Counted from the stretch's first letter, positions 1-8,836 are shown. The stretch is 33,489 nt of DNA from Longimicrobium sp. (GCF_035474595.1 NZ_DATIND010000019.1:1-33489); one strand, 5' to 3'. Translations and numbers: made by a program. The notes: generated from the letters alone by a model not told the origin.

Positions 1-462
1 CTCCTCCGCTTGGGGTGGAGGAGCCAACCTGTGGGATCGGCCGCCCGCGCGCTCACCTCACGCGCAGACCGCCACGAGTGCGATGCCGACTGTCAGATTT
101 TCGCCCGCCGAAAGTGTCAGATTTACGCCCGCCGCTAACAACTCGTCAGACTTCCGTGTGATGCGAGGGCCCACGGAGGCATCCCGGCCGCTCCGAAGAC
201 TCTCCTGCGATGAGTTTCCCCGCCCCCACGGAGCGGGCGGAGAGGCCGGGGCCAGCTTGGCGGGCAGGATGCAGCCTTGGAGCGCGGATGGTTTTCCGTT
301 GGGACTCACCGCCGGTCACCGCTCGCAAGCTGTGCAGATGCAAACAATTACAGTGTCGCCCTTGACGGGGTTTCTAGATTGGAGGCATGGGTTCTGTATC
401 GCGATGACGGTTCACCGGCGCGGGTGGGGGTGGCGCGCCGTTCAGAGCAAGGATGGGCTGAA
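1..462. other. Intergenic region upstream of thioredoxin-like gene
   Basis: No convincing gene is seen. The first 23 bases form a hairpin (CTCCTCC, 9-base loop, GGAGGAG) that may be a terminator of a gene outside the window. A pair of near-identical 20-mers lies at 91-134 (listed separately). TTGACG at 362-367 resembles a -35 box but no good -10 box follows at normal spacing. A perfect GGAGG at 381-385 precedes a seven-codon frame at 387-407 (six residues and a stop), which is too little to call a leader peptide. Confidence 0.5.
91..134. repeat. Two direct 20-bp repeats, 24 bp apart
   Basis: Positions 91-110 and 115-134 differ at one base of 20 (TGTCAGATTTTCGCCCGCCG against an A for one T). 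A weaker third match (GTCAGACTTCCG) begins near 145. They could be binding sites for a regulator of the downstream gene or remnants of a mobile-element end; the sequence does not decide between these. Confidence 0.6.
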
Positions 463-1014
463 ATGGGCGACTTCGACTACCGGAAATACTGGGACCTGGG
501 GTTCACCTGGGATGACTACCTCGGCAACGAGGTGAAGGAGCACCGCGACCTCTGGCACGGCGTCTGGACCCGCTCGCGGGTGCCGGAGTGGGCCACGGCC
601 GCCGCGCCCGCCGGCGAGTGGAAGGTGCTGGTGATCAGCGAAGACTGGTGCGGCGACGCATCCAACACCGTTCCCGTGATCGCCAGGCTGGCGGAGACGC
701 TGCCGAACGTGGAGATGCGCGTGGTGAAGCGCGACGAGCATCCCGAGCTGATGGACCGGCACCTGACCAGCGGCTCGCGCTCGATCCCCCTCGCCGTCGT
801 GCTGCGGCCGGACTGGTCCGTCGCCGGGCAGTGGGGGCCGCGACCGAGCGAGCTGCAGGACTTCGTGCTGCGCGAGAAGAAGGCGGAGCTCCGCCCCGTG
901 GGCGACATCTACCGCGACGTCCGCACCTGGTACGCCCGCGACCGCGGCGAAACCACCATCCGCGAGATCTTGGCGGTGTTCGAGGCCGATTCGCCCCGCC
1001 GCGCGGCGGCATGA
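463..1014 (+). CDS. Thioredoxin-like family protein (single cysteine)
   Basis: This 183-residue protein looks like the thioredoxin-fold group Pfam calls Thioredoxin_9. The motif SEDWCGDASNTVPVI sits around residues 59-73 with Cys63, and SRSIPL (Pro109) matches the cis-proline loop of the fold. The usual CxxC is reduced to one cysteine (C-G-D-A), so it is unlikely to be an ordinary dithiol reductase; a peroxidase-like, glutathione-linked or non-redox role is possible. There is no signal peptide, so it should be cytosolic. The ATG at 463 was chosen because the homologous part starts here (MGDFDYRKYW); the frame stays open upstream, but that part does not read like protein. A strong terminator follows 24 bases after the stop, so it is probably transcribed alone. 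Confidence 0.8.
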   Translation: MGDFDYRKYWDLGFTWDDYLGNEVKEHRDLWHGVWTRSRVPEWATAAAPAGEWKVLVISEDWCGDASNTVPVIARLAETLPNVEMRVVKRDEHPELMDRHLTSGSRSIPLAVVLRPDWSVAGQWGPRPSELQDFVLREKKAELRPVGDIYRDVRTWYARDRGETTIREILAVFEADSPRRAAA

Positions 1015-1038
1015 CGGTTCGATCACCGGCAGCTCACA

Positions 1039-1070
1039 AGCCCTCCTCCGATCCACGGGGGAGGGCTCTT
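1039..1070 (+). terminator. Rho-independent terminator of the thioredoxin-like gene
   Basis: An 11-bp stem (AGCCCTCCTCC with GGGGGAGGGCT, one G-T pair) closes a 7-base loop and is followed by CTT. It begins 24 bases after the stop codon. Confidence 0.75.
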
Positions 1071-1335
1071 CCGCATGGGGAGAACCCGATGCTGCGCTGA
1101 TCTCCGCGCGGTGCGGGAATGGCAAGGACGGGAGTCCGCAAAAGGCGGACTTCGGGCCGTTGTCGCCGCGAATTCCATTCGCCCTCCCCTGTCCGGCGAT
1201 CGGACCCGCTTGCCGCCATCCCCCGCCCCGCTCTATATCTCCCGTATTCCGTATACAATCCCGGCGGCATCCGCGTCTCCCGGCGCGGCGGCTGCCCACC
1301 GCCCCGACACCCGCCTGCTCGGAGAGTCCATCCCC
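1071..1335 (+). other. Leader region of the S9 peptidase gene
   Basis: No gene is seen. Weak promoter-like pieces are TTGCCG at 1210-1215 with TATATC at 1234-1239 (18-base spacing), and TATACAAT at 1252-1259. Neither is close enough to consensus to call a promoter. Confidence 0.3.
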
Positions 1336-3330
1336 ATGCGATTCCGCCGTTCCCTGGCCGCGGCCGCGGCGCTGGCGCTGGTGGCGCCCGCCGCCGCCCG
1401 CGCGCAAGCGCCGCAGCAGCCGACGATCGCGCCCAACGACAACCTGGTGGCCGACGGCATCCCGCCCATCCCCGCCTCGCTGGCCGAGGAGGTGCGGCGC
1501 TACACCGAGTCGCGCGGCGCCGGGCTCGCGAGCTGGCATCCGCTGCGCCGCGAGATGCTCATCTCCACCCGCTTCGCCAACACCAACCAGCTGCACCTGG
1601 TGAAGACGCCGATGGGCGCGCGGACGCAGCTCACCTTCTTCGACGAGCCGGTGGGCGGCGGAAGCTGGGAGCCGCGCGCGGGGCGCTACTTCCTGTTCAC
1701 GAAGGACGTGGGCGGCAACGAGTTCGGGCAGATCTACCGCTTCGACCCCACCAGCGGGCGCAGCGAGATGCTGACACCCGGCGGACGCTCGCAGAACGGC
1801 GGGATCCAGTGGAGCCCCGACGGCACCCGCATCGCCTACGGCTCCACCCGCCGCAACGGCGGCGACCGCGACATCTTCGTCATGGACCCGGCCAACAAGG
1901 CGTCCGACCGCATGGTGCTGCAGGTGCAGGGCGGCGGCTGGGGCGTGAGCGACTGGTCGCCCGACGGGCGCCGGCTGCTGCTGGGCGAGTACATCTCCGT
2001 GAACCAGAGCAACCTGTGGCTGCTGGACGTGGCCACCGGGCAGAAGACGGCGCTCACCGACCCGCGCGACACCGTGGCCTGGAACCCCGGCGAGTTCACC
2101 CGCGACGGGCGCTCCATCGTGCTGACCACCGACCAGGGCTCGGAGTACCAGCGGCTGGCGCTGATGGACGTGGCCACCCACCGCGTGACCCCGCTCACCA
2201 CCGGCATCAGCTGGGACGTGGAGAGCTTCGGCCTGTCGCCCGACGGCTCGACCGTGGCCTTCACGACGAACGAAGCGGGGGTGTCGAAGCTGTACCTGTT
2301 CAGCATGGCCACGCGGCGCGCGCGCCCGGTCACCGGCGTGCCGCAGGGAGTGATCGGCGGGCTGGAGTGGCACCACAACTCGCGCGACCTGGGCTTCTCC
2401 GTCTCGTCCGCCCGCTCCACGTCGGACGTGTACTCGCTGAATACGGCGACGGGGGTGGTGACCCGGTGGACCGAGAGCGAGCTGGGCGGGCTGGCGGCGA
2501 GCGAGCTGGCCGAGCCGGCGCTCATCCGCTGGCCCAGCTTCGACGGGCGCGAGATCACCGGCTTCTACTACAAGCCGCCCGCGCGCTTCACGGGAAAGCG
2601 GCCGGTGATCATCAACATCCACGGCGGCCCCGAGGGGCAGAGCCGGCCCACCTTCCTGGGGCGCGGCAACTACTTCGTGAACGAGCTGGGCGTGGCCATC
2701 ATCTACCCCAACGTCCGCGGGTCCACCGGGTACGGGAAGACGTTCGTGAAGCTGGACAACGGGATGCGGCGCTACGACAGCGTGAAGGACATCGGCGCGC
2801 TGCTGGACTGGATCGCGCGGCAGCCGGACCTGGACGCCAGCCGGGTGATGGTGACGGGCGGGAGCTACGGCGGGTTCATGACGCTGGCGGTGGCCACCAC
2901 CTACAACGACCGCATCGCCTGCTCGCTGGACGTGGTGGGGATCAGCAACTTCAACACCTTCCTGAAGAACACCGAGAGCTACCGGCGCGACCTGCGCCGC
3001 GCCGAGTACGGCGACGAGCGGCAGCCCGAGATGGCGCAGTTCTTCGAGCGCACGGCGCCGCTGAACAACGCGGGGAACATCACCAAGCCGCTGTTCGTGG
3101 TGCAGGGCGGCAACGACCCGCGCGTGCCGCACACCGAGGCCGAGCAGATGGTGGCGCGGGTGAAGCAGAACGGCAGCCCGGTGTGGTACCTGATGGCCCG
3201 CGACGAGGGCCACGGCTTCCGCAAGAAGGCCAACGTGGACTACCAGTTCTACGCGACCGTCATGTTCATCCGCCAGTACCTGCTGGGTCAGCAGCCGGGA
3301 ACGCCGCAGCGCAGCGCCTCGGCGAACTGA
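1336..3330 (+). CDS. Secreted S9 family prolyl-oligopeptidase-type serine peptidase
   Basis: This 664-residue protein begins with a signal peptide (basic MRFRRS, an Ala/Leu-rich core, then ARAQA), so it is exported, probably to the periplasm. Residues of roughly 90-400 form a TolB/WD40-like beta propeller with repeated 'WSPDG' and 'LSPDG' strands. The C-terminal third is an alpha/beta hydrolase: nucleophile Ser510 in GGSYGG, Asp594 in GGNDPRVP and His626 in DEGHGF make a complete triad. The length fits S9 peptidases (acylaminoacyl-peptidase or dipeptidyl-peptidase type), and the likely job is hydrolysis of short peptides. The ATG at 1336 is chosen because the signal peptide starts there. The gene stands alone between two terminators. 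Confidence 0.93.
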   Translation: MRFRRSLAAAAALALVAPAAARAQAPQQPTIAPNDNLVADGIPPIPASLAEEVRRYTESRGAGLASWHPLRREMLISTRFANTNQLHLVKTPMGARTQLTFFDEPVGGGSWEPRAGRYFLFTKDVGGNEFGQIYRFDPTSGRSEMLTPGGRSQNGGIQWSPDGTRIAYGSTRRNGGDRDIFVMDPANKASDRMVLQVQGGGWGVSDWSPDGRRLLLGEYISVNQSNLWLLDVATGQKTALTDPRDTVAWNPGEFTRDGRSIVLTTDQGSEYQRLALMDVATHRVTPLTTGISWDVESFGLSPDGSTVAFTTNEAGVSKLYLFSMATRRARPVTGVPQGVIGGLEWHHNSRDLGFSVSSARSTSDVYSLNTATGVVTRWTESELGGLAASELAEPALIRWPSFDGREITGFYYKPPARFTGKRPVIINIHGGPEGQSRPTFLGRGNYFVNELGVAIIYPNVRGSTGYGKTFVKLDNGMRRYDSVKDIGALLDWIARQPDLDASRVMVTGGSYGGFMTLAVATTYNDRIACSLDVVGISNFNTFLKNTESYRRDLRRAEYGDERQPEMAQFFERTAPLNNAGNITKPLFVVQGGNDPRVPHTEAEQMVARVKQNGSPVWYLMARDEGHGFRKKANVDYQFYATVMFIRQYLLGQQPGTPQRSASAN

Positions 3331-3354
3331 CCGCCGATCGATCGTGGCTGGATG

Positions 3355-3391
3355 AAGATGCCCCGGCGCGGGATCCGCGCCGGGGCATCTT
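3355..3391. terminator. Bidirectional terminator between convergent genes
   Basis: A perfect 15-bp stem (AAGATGCCCCGGCGC and its complement) surrounds a 7-base loop, with A-rich and T-rich flanks on both sides. It lies between the S9 peptidase gene and the convergent minus-strand pair, and can serve both. Confidence 0.85.
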
Positions 3392-3424
3392 CCTGTGTCC
3401 GAACCGCCGGAACTCGCCGCGTGG

Positions 3425-4333
3425 TCAGTGCCCGCCGCAGCGCCGTCCGGCGTTGGCCACGGTGGCCACCGGCTGGCCGTCGTAGCTCACCTGCACCGTC
3501 CCGGTCGCCCCGGTGGTGAACGGCGTCCACCCGCCGATGGCGGGGAAGACCAGGTCCTCGGCGGCGGTGGTCCCGTCGGCCGCCGTGGTGGTCACCCGCA
3601 GCGTGAGCTCCGTGCCGGTGTGGTTCTGCACGCGGAAGTCGTTGCCGCACACGTAGTCCACCCGAATGCCCGAGACGTCCACCTGCGGCGGGATGTCGGG
3701 GTCCACGGACGAGCGGGCGCAGCGCGCCAGGTTCTGCAGCAGCGCCGCCCCCCCGCCGCCGTAGCGGATGCCGTCGATGACGCGCGCCGCCTGCCGCTCG
3801 GCGTCGGCGGGGATGCCATTGTCGAGCACCGGCCCGCCCTCGCCCGCCGCGAAGCCGCATACGCCGGTGGCGGGGAGCGCCTGGGTGAAGAGCTGGGGAC
3901 GGGTGTACCCCGGCAGGTACTGGCTGGCCCCCAGCGACGAGCCGATCACCAGCAGCCCCATCACCCGCGACTCGTCGGACGCGCGGCCGTCGCCGGTCAC
4001 CTCCAGCGCGGCGCCGAACACGCCGGGGTCGCGCACCTGGCCCGCCACGGCGGCCAGGGCGCCCAGGTATGCCGTGTCGCGCGACGCACGCGCCGCACGG
4101 ATGGCGCCGGACAGCGCGCCCGGCGCCGCCGCGGTGCACCCGGCGAGGTTGCCGTAGGCCACCGCGTCCATCGCGGCCTGCCCGCCGGCGGCGAGGTCGG
4201 ACGTCCACGCCTGGCACTGCTCGGAGGTGGGGGGATCGACCCACCCCTGCGCGCGCAGCCCGGCAGCCGGCAGCAGGAGGATGGCGGCCGCGGCCGCCGC
4301 GGCGCGTGAGAAGAACGTTCCGGGAGTGCTCAC
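3425..4333 (-). CDS. Exported protein of unknown function
   Basis: I do not recognise this 302-residue protein. It starts with GTG at 4333, overlapping the TGA of the upstream gene as GTGA, so translation is probably coupled. A signal peptide is clear: the start is followed by a run of alanines, ILLLPAAG and a likely cut after LRAQ. Residues 30-190 are alanine-rich and helical with an evenly spaced pattern that could be HEAT-like; cysteines near the start and in the middle (SEQCQ, GVCGF, LARCARS) may form disulfides in the periplasm. The C-terminal 90 residues read as a beta sandwich (RVDYVCGNDFRVQNHTGTEL onward) resembling a small extracellular binding domain. Its partner is the upstream lipoprotein. 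Confidence 0.7.
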   Translation of the reverse strand: MSTPGTFFSRAAAAAAAILLLPAAGLRAQGWVDPPTSEQCQAWTSDLAAGGQAAMDAVAYGNLAGCTAAAPGALSGAIRAARASRDTAYLGALAAVAGQVRDPGVFGAALEVTGDGRASDESRVMGLLVIGSSLGASQYLPGYTRPQLFTQALPATGVCGFAAGEGGPVLDNGIPADAERQAARVIDGIRYGGGGAALLQNLARCARSSVDPDIPPQVDVSGIRVDYVCGNDFRVQNHTGTELTLRVTTTAADGTTAAEDLVFPAIGGWTPFTTGATGTVQVSYDGQPVATVANAGRRCGGH

Positions 4334-5865
4334 GGGTCGCTCCGGTTGTGGTCCAGTTTGCACCCCAGCGAGGCGATCAGGAGGGGCGTGTCCGTCTTGT
4401 CGAACGCTTCCTGCAGCGGGTCGAGCTGCTTCCTCAGCATTCGTCCCAGCCTGTCGTACGCGTCCTGCAGCACCAGGTCGGGGTTGGTGGTCTGCGCGTA
4501 GGTCTGTTCCAGTTCCTGCTCCACGTTGCTCCCCTGGAAGAACCGCTGCGCGACGCCCCAGTGCGAGTCGGGCGCCTGCGTGGCGCCCTCGTGGCGGCGC
4601 ACCTGGGCTTCCAGCGTCGTGAACATCGCCTGCGTGCAGGTGCCGCTTCCCCGCCCGTTCTGGTCCGCGTGCCATACCTGCGACGGGTCGCTCGGGCGCT
4701 CCGGGTGGTCGAAGATCGCCGGGTGCAGGTAGATGCTGAAGTCGATCACGGGCCACGGGTCCAGCATGTACATCAGGCCCGTGTTCGGGCCAGCGGTGGG
4801 CCGCGACAGGCGCACCGCCGCGATCTTCGCCGGATCCATCTCCGGCAGCGCGTTCCCCAGCTCGCCGCGCCCGTCGGAGGGCGGATAGGGCTGCATCCCG
4901 CCGCGCATCCCCTCGGTGACCGTGGGCGTTCCCACCGTCAGCTTGGGCCAGTCGCGCGGCTTGGCCGTGAAGTCCGCCGCGAAGGTCTTCTGCTCGCCCT
5001 CCAGCGAAACCCGCATCTCCACGTGCGTGCTGGCCACGGCGTTGCCTTCCCACACCCAGTCGGCTCCGGCGGCGCGGCTGGCGTTGGGAGTCTCGGCCAC
5101 TGTGAAGCCCTTTCCCGTGGCGCGCTGGGCCAGCACCGTGTACGACCGCCTGGTTGAGTGGAATACGCAGCGCACGGGGGTGCCGCGCTCGACCGCCGCG
5201 GAGCCGTCCGCGCCCTTGCACACCAGCGACTCGTCCGGCTGCGTCGCCATCTCGGTGACCGTGATCACCTGCGAGCTGGTGAGCAGGTAGTGCCCGATCC
5301 ACGGGCCGCCGTAGCAGGTGCTGACGCCGGTGATGATGTCGCGTCGCACCCATACGGCCGTTCCCGCGGGCAGGTCCACCTGCGACTCGATGCTGGTCGC
5401 GTCCAGCTTCGTCCACGGGAACTCGGGGGTGCCCACTCCCCTGGAGGTTCGCACTCGCAGCGTGTTGCCCCCCGGGTACACGCCCGCCGGGCCCCAGTCG
5501 CCCAGAACGGTGAGGTTCGCGACCGCGTCGGGGCACATTTCCTTGAGCTGCGGGTTGAGCGTCACGCTCACCACGCCGGTGATCAGCAGCCGGTACTTCC
5601 CGGCGTGGGGGGTCACGATCCCCGTGTTGGTCCAGTCCAGGTCGTCGTCGTTGCTGGTGGGTTCGATGGGGATGTTCCAGGTGCCTACGACGGTTTCGCC
5701 GCTCGCGGCGGCGCGGAAGGGCGCGGGCGAGGGGGCCACGGCGGTGGTCGCGTCGGCGCAGGCGGCCGCCGCGAGCAGGGCGGCCAGCGCCGCCAGCCGG
5801 CGCGCGCCGGAAAACGGCGCGCGCGTGGGTGTGCCGCCCGGTGGCGGCGTTCGCGATGCGTGCAT
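4330..5865 (-). CDS. Putative lipoprotein of unknown function
   Basis: The 511-residue product is not a family I can name. The start at 5865 gives a basic N-terminus followed by a hydrophobic core ending LAAAACADATT, compatible with a lipobox cysteine, so an outer-membrane or inner-membrane lipoprotein is likely. Residues about 60-300 are rich in beta strands (GETVVGTWNIP, KYRLLITGVVSVTLN) and the C-terminal third is more helical. The frame continues open upstream to about 6021, but that part lacks the signal sequence. It overlaps the next gene by GTGA, so the two probably form a two-gene operon. Confidence 0.68.
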   Translation of the reverse strand: MHASRTPPPGGTPTRAPFSGARRLAALAALLAAAACADATTAVAPSPAPFRAAASGETVVGTWNIPIEPTSNDDDLDWTNTGIVTPHAGKYRLLITGVVSVTLNPQLKEMCPDAVANLTVLGDWGPAGVYPGGNTLRVRTSRGVGTPEFPWTKLDATSIESQVDLPAGTAVWVRRDIITGVSTCYGGPWIGHYLLTSSQVITVTEMATQPDESLVCKGADGSAAVERGTPVRCVFHSTRRSYTVLAQRATGKGFTVAETPNASRAAGADWVWEGNAVASTHVEMRVSLEGEQKTFAADFTAKPRDWPKLTVGTPTVTEGMRGGMQPYPPSDGRGELGNALPEMDPAKIAAVRLSRPTAGPNTGLMYMLDPWPVIDFSIYLHPAIFDHPERPSDPSQVWHADQNGRGSGTCTQAMFTTLEAQVRRHEGATQAPDSHWGVAQRFFQGSNVEQELEQTYAQTTNPDLVLQDAYDRLGRMLRKQLDPLQEAFDKTDTPLLIASLGCKLDHNRSDP

Positions 5866-6066
5866 GGAGCAGTGGGTCGGGGGAAGAGAAGAGTGGTCCG
5901 CCGATGCGCGGGACAGCCGCGCGGGAGGCGCGGACTTCGGGATGGCCTGGATCGGGGAATTCCGCTCGGTCCGGAGTTTGGGACGGACCGTAGCGCCACG
6001 GCCCGTGCGAAGGACGGACACGGAACGGTTCGGGATCGAACGAGCAGAGCCGGGTGATGCCTCACA

Positions 6067-6939
6067 CTACCCGGAGCCGCCACCGCCCGCAAGTATAGTG
6101 ATTCTAATGTCTCGATAGGGATGTAACGCCGTAGATGCCGATCCACCGTTCTCCAAGTCGGAAGAACGGTCGGCGGGGGATCGAACTCCCGCGCGATTCC
6201 CCAAACGCCGCTGCGCGTCCGCCACGCGCGCCAGGATGCTGCCCGGCGCGGCGAAACGGCGCAGGCGCGCGTAGGGGATGGTTACGCGCTCGCCGCACAC
6301 CGCGACGGCGTGCGCGAACACGATCTCCGCCGTGAGCCCCTGCGGCGACAGGCTGTAGACCTCCACCTGGTCCGGAAGTTCCTCGGCCGGGATGATGCCG
6401 TCGCACTGGTTGCGCTCGTTCGGATTGTCGGGCGCTGGGCGGCGGGCGCGCGCGACCTGCCGCGGGAAGATCGTGCGCACGATCTCCATCCCGTCGCGGC
6501 CGTAGTTCGCGAACAGCGCGTGGAAGGGCACCTCCCTCCCCGTCCGCAGGTCGTACGTGGCGGAGAGGTTCGCGTCGTCGGTCGGATACGGGCCGCCGCA
6601 GAACCACGACGCGAGGATGAAGACGCTGAACACGTCGTCCGCGGCGTAGGTCACCCGCGAGCGCACCTCGTAAGGCTGCGCGCGGCGGCCGCGCACCGGG
6701 TCGCACCGCAGGCCGGCCGCGAGCGTGTCGAGCCGCGTGTTCACCGCGCGCGCCTGCCGCGTCGCCAGAGTGATGCGCGGCAGCACCGCCCCGCTCACCG
6801 GGCTGCGCACCATCCGGTACGGAATCGCCCGCGGCGCGGCGGCCGGCGCGCGGGTCTGCGCCGCCGCGTCCGTGAGCGGAAGCGTCGCGAGCACCAGCGC
6901 CGTGGAGACGCGCATCAGGTGGCGAGAAACCAGAGTCAT
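6067..6939 (-). CDS. Exported DUF3298-like protein
   Basis: This 290-residue protein has an N-terminal signal sequence (MRVSTALVLATLPLTDAAAQ within the first 30 residues). Its middle resembles the DUF3298/RsiV C-terminal domain: a strand-rich stretch with ASWFCGGPYPTDDANLSATY, followed by DLRTGREVPFHALF, where the family usually has a glycine-rich 'GGAH' turn, a 'dl.tGk' turn and 'l..lf'. In other bacteria such domains sit in cell-envelope proteins such as PdaC and RsiV. The start at 6939 keeps the signal sequence; 6915 is an alternative, and neither has a clear ribosome binding site. The gene begins 28 bases after the Nudix gene on the same strand, so they may share a transcript. Confidence 0.65.
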   Translation of the reverse strand: MTLVSRHLMRVSTALVLATLPLTDAAAQTRAPAAAPRAIPYRMVRSPVSGAVLPRITLATRQARAVNTRLDTLAAGLRCDPVRGRRAQPYEVRSRVTYAADDVFSVFILASWFCGGPYPTDDANLSATYDLRTGREVPFHALFANYGRDGMEIVRTIFPRQVARARRPAPDNPNERNQCDGIIPAEELPDQVEVYSLSPQGLTAEIVFAHAVAVCGERVTIPYARLRRFAAPGSILARVADAQRRLGNRAGVRSPADRSSDLENGGSASTALHPYRDIRITILAGGGGSG

Positions 6940-6967
6940 CGGGATGACGGGGAGATGAGGTCGGCGG

Positions 6968-7468
6968 TCAGCACGGCGGCCGCAGCCACCCCGCGAAGTA
7001 TTCGCGCACGACCTGCGCATGCAGGGGGAACGCCATCTCCTCCGATGGCCCGCCGAGCACGACCCGCTCCGACGTCTCGGGCGACGGCGTGAACGGCGGC
7101 AGCGCGTCCGCGCACAGCGGCGGCGCCAGGCCGAACACCAGCAGCGTGCCGTCCGGCGCGGAGAGTACGCGCACCTCGCGGATCCCCGCCGGGTCGATGC
7201 CGATGCCCGTCTCCTCGCGCAGCTCGCGCGCGGCCGCCGCCTGCCAGCTCTCGCCGACGTCCACGTAGCCGCCGGGGAGCGCGAGCCGGCCGACCGGCGG
7301 AATCGCGCGGCGGATGGCGAGCAGTCCCCCCTCCACCGGCTGCAGCAGCACGGCGACGGGAGCCGGGTTCAGATACGCAACGCTGCCGCACGACGCGCAG
7401 CGCCGCGGCCACGGAGCATCGTCCGCGAACCGGGCCCCGCAATACGAGCAGTGGCTGTTCTGCACCAT
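6968..7468 (-). CDS. Nudix hydrolase with N-terminal zinc ribbon
   Basis: The 166-residue enzyme carries four cysteines in a zinc ribbon (Cys7, Cys10, Cys24, Cys27) and then a complete Nudix box: G67, E73, R81-E82 and E85-E86-x-G88 fit G-x5-E-x7-RE-U-x-EE-x-G-U exactly. It should hydrolyse a nucleoside-diphosphate-linked compound with Mg2+ in the cytosol. The zinc ribbon is typical of the NudC-like/ADP-ribose pyrophosphatase-like group, but the short length argues against NudC itself and the substrate cannot be named. The ATG at 7468 is supported by GGGGGATGGAAG just upstream. The DUF3298-like gene follows closely. Confidence 0.88.
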   Translation of the reverse strand: MVQNSHCSYCGARFADDAPWPRRCASCGSVAYLNPAPVAVLLQPVEGGLLAIRRAIPPVGRLALPGGYVDVGESWQAAAARELREETGIGIDPAGIREVRVLSAPDGTLLVFGLAPPLCADALPPFTPSPETSERVVLGGPSEEMAFPLHAQVVREYFAGWLRPPC

Positions 7469-7522
7469 CTTCCATCCCCCGCTTCTCAGCGCCAGCGCGC
7501 CCCGCTCGAACACGCCAGTCCC

Positions 7523-7605
7523 CCTCGCCGGCGGCTGAAGCCGCAGCAACATCCACGGGAAGCCTCGCAAACTGCGCGAGGCTGTTCGGCTCGGAAACCG
7601 GTTCC
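7523..7605. repeat. Dispersed 83-bp two-hairpin element, copy 1
   Basis: This stretch matches 33218-33300 base for base over the same length with about nine differences. It holds a small hairpin (GCGGCTGAAGCCGC, 7531-7544) and a larger one (AGCCTCGC at 7561-7568 with GCGAGGCT at 7576-7583, 7-base loop). In copy 2 the small hairpin keeps pairing by a G-C to A-T change. It lies between the acyltransferase end and the Nudix start. Confidence 0.8.
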
Positions 7606-7693
7606 GGCGCTCACGACCGATCTCTCATCCTCCTGGACGCGCGCACTCCGGGGACGACTCAGCCCGGAACGCACTCACCGTGCGGATTCGGGA

Positions 7694-8836
7694 TCAGTAC
7701 GTCGGCGCGGCGACCGGGATCGCCAGCGCGGGCGGGGCGAGCACCACCGCCACCGGGCGCGGCGCGGCGAAGCGGCGGCGCATCCAGGCCGAGACCGGCG
7801 TCACGAACCGCTCCGTCGCCGCCACCGCGAGCACCAGCATCCCCGCGAGATACGCCGCGTACACCGCCGCGCTCGCGGCCGTCGTGGCACCGGGATACCA
7901 CCCCATCGCCTCGATCCACGCGATCACCGGCAGGTGCAGGAGGAAGATGGCGATCCCCGCGTGCCCCAGCCGCTGCAGCCACGGCCGCGAGAGCACCCGC
8001 CCCAGCGCGCCGCCTCCGCTGGCCAGCCCGACCAGCAGCAGCGCGAACACCGGCGCCAGCAGCCCGTTGTGCATCACCGGGCGCGGCACCAGGCCGATCA
8101 CCGCCAGCACCGCCGCCCACATCCCCAGCGCCCCCGCGGTCGCCCGGGTGGAAGCACGCGCCGACAGCGCGGGGCGCGACAGGAACCACTTCGCCAGCAG
8201 CATCCCGAACAGGAACTCGGGAAGGCGCATCAGCGGGAAGCTGAAGAGGAAGCGCGACGCCGCCCCGCTCGCGTGCGGCCACGCCACGCACGGCGCCACG
8301 GAGACCGCCCACACCGCCGCCATCGCCCACGGCAGCGCCCGCGCGGGGATGCGGCGGAGGCGCTCCAGCAGCCAGGGGAAGGCACCGTACGCCAGCACCA
8401 GCAGCGACACCGTCCACGCGGGCGTGTTCAGCACGTGGGCCAGGTTCGGGAGCCACGCCTGCTGCCCGGTGAGCCCCGCGGCCAGCGGCACCCACGTCTC
8501 GCCCCAGTCGTGCGACCGCAGCCAGAGCGGCAGCACGACCAGCTGCGACACGATCATCAGCGGGTAGATGCGCGAGAAGCGCGCGGTCCAGAACTCCCGC
8601 CGCGAGACGGTCATCGACCCGTCCGGGCCGCTGTAGACCCACACCAGGATGAAGCCCGAAAGCACCAGCAGCAGCGTGGCGCTGGTGTACCCCGCGCCGA
8701 TGGCGGCGCGCAGCGGCGCCGGGAGCAGCCGTGCGCGGAGCGAGTGCTCCAGCATCACGTGCGCGGCGGCCACGAACCGCAGCCCGTTCACGGCGGAAAG
8801 CACCGGCCGTCGGGCGGCCGGAGGCGAGAACTGCAT
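7694..8836 (-). CDS. Membrane acyltransferase, acyltransferase-3 family
   Basis: The 380-residue protein has about ten membrane segments and the N-terminal signature of the acyltransferase-3 (OafA/YrhL-like) family: NGLRFVAAAHVMLEHS with the conserved histidine, then an FWTARFSRIYP motif. Such proteins move acetyl or other acyl groups onto sugars or lipids at the inner membrane. No SGNH domain is attached. A C-terminal HAGIAIFLLHLPV segment also fits the family. It starts at 8836, where the hydrophobic region follows at once; no strong ribosome binding site is visible. It could modify a polysaccharide, but it lies well outside the exopolysaccharide island. Confidence 0.87.
   Translation of the reverse strand: MQFSPPAARRPVLSAVNGLRFVAAAHVMLEHSLRARLLPAPLRAAIGAGYTSATLLLVLSGFILVWVYSGPDGSMTVSRREFWTARFSRIYPLMIVSQLVVLPLWLRSHDWGETWVPLAAGLTGQQAWLPNLAHVLNTPAWTVSLLVLAYGAFPWLLERLRRIPARALPWAMAAVWAVSVAPCVAWPHASGAASRFLFSFPLMRLPEFLFGMLLAKWFLSRPALSARASTRATAGALGMWAAVLAVIGLVPRPVMHNGLLAPVFALLLVGLASGGGALGRVLSRPWLQRLGHAGIAIFLLHLPVIAWIEAMGWYPGATTAASAAVYAAYLAGMLVLAVAATERFVTPVSAWMRRRFAAPRPVAVVLAPPALAIPVAAPTY

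Noticed and set aside
387-407. Seven-codon frame after a perfect GGAGG
   Set aside because: It is too short and has no attenuator structure or conserved content to support a leader peptide.
442-3213. A 923-codon minus-strand open frame opposite the thioredoxin-like and S9 peptidase genes
   Set aside because: It is a shadow of the real plus-strand genes caused by high third-position GC; the composition (His, Arg, Ala, Gly-rich) is not protein-like.
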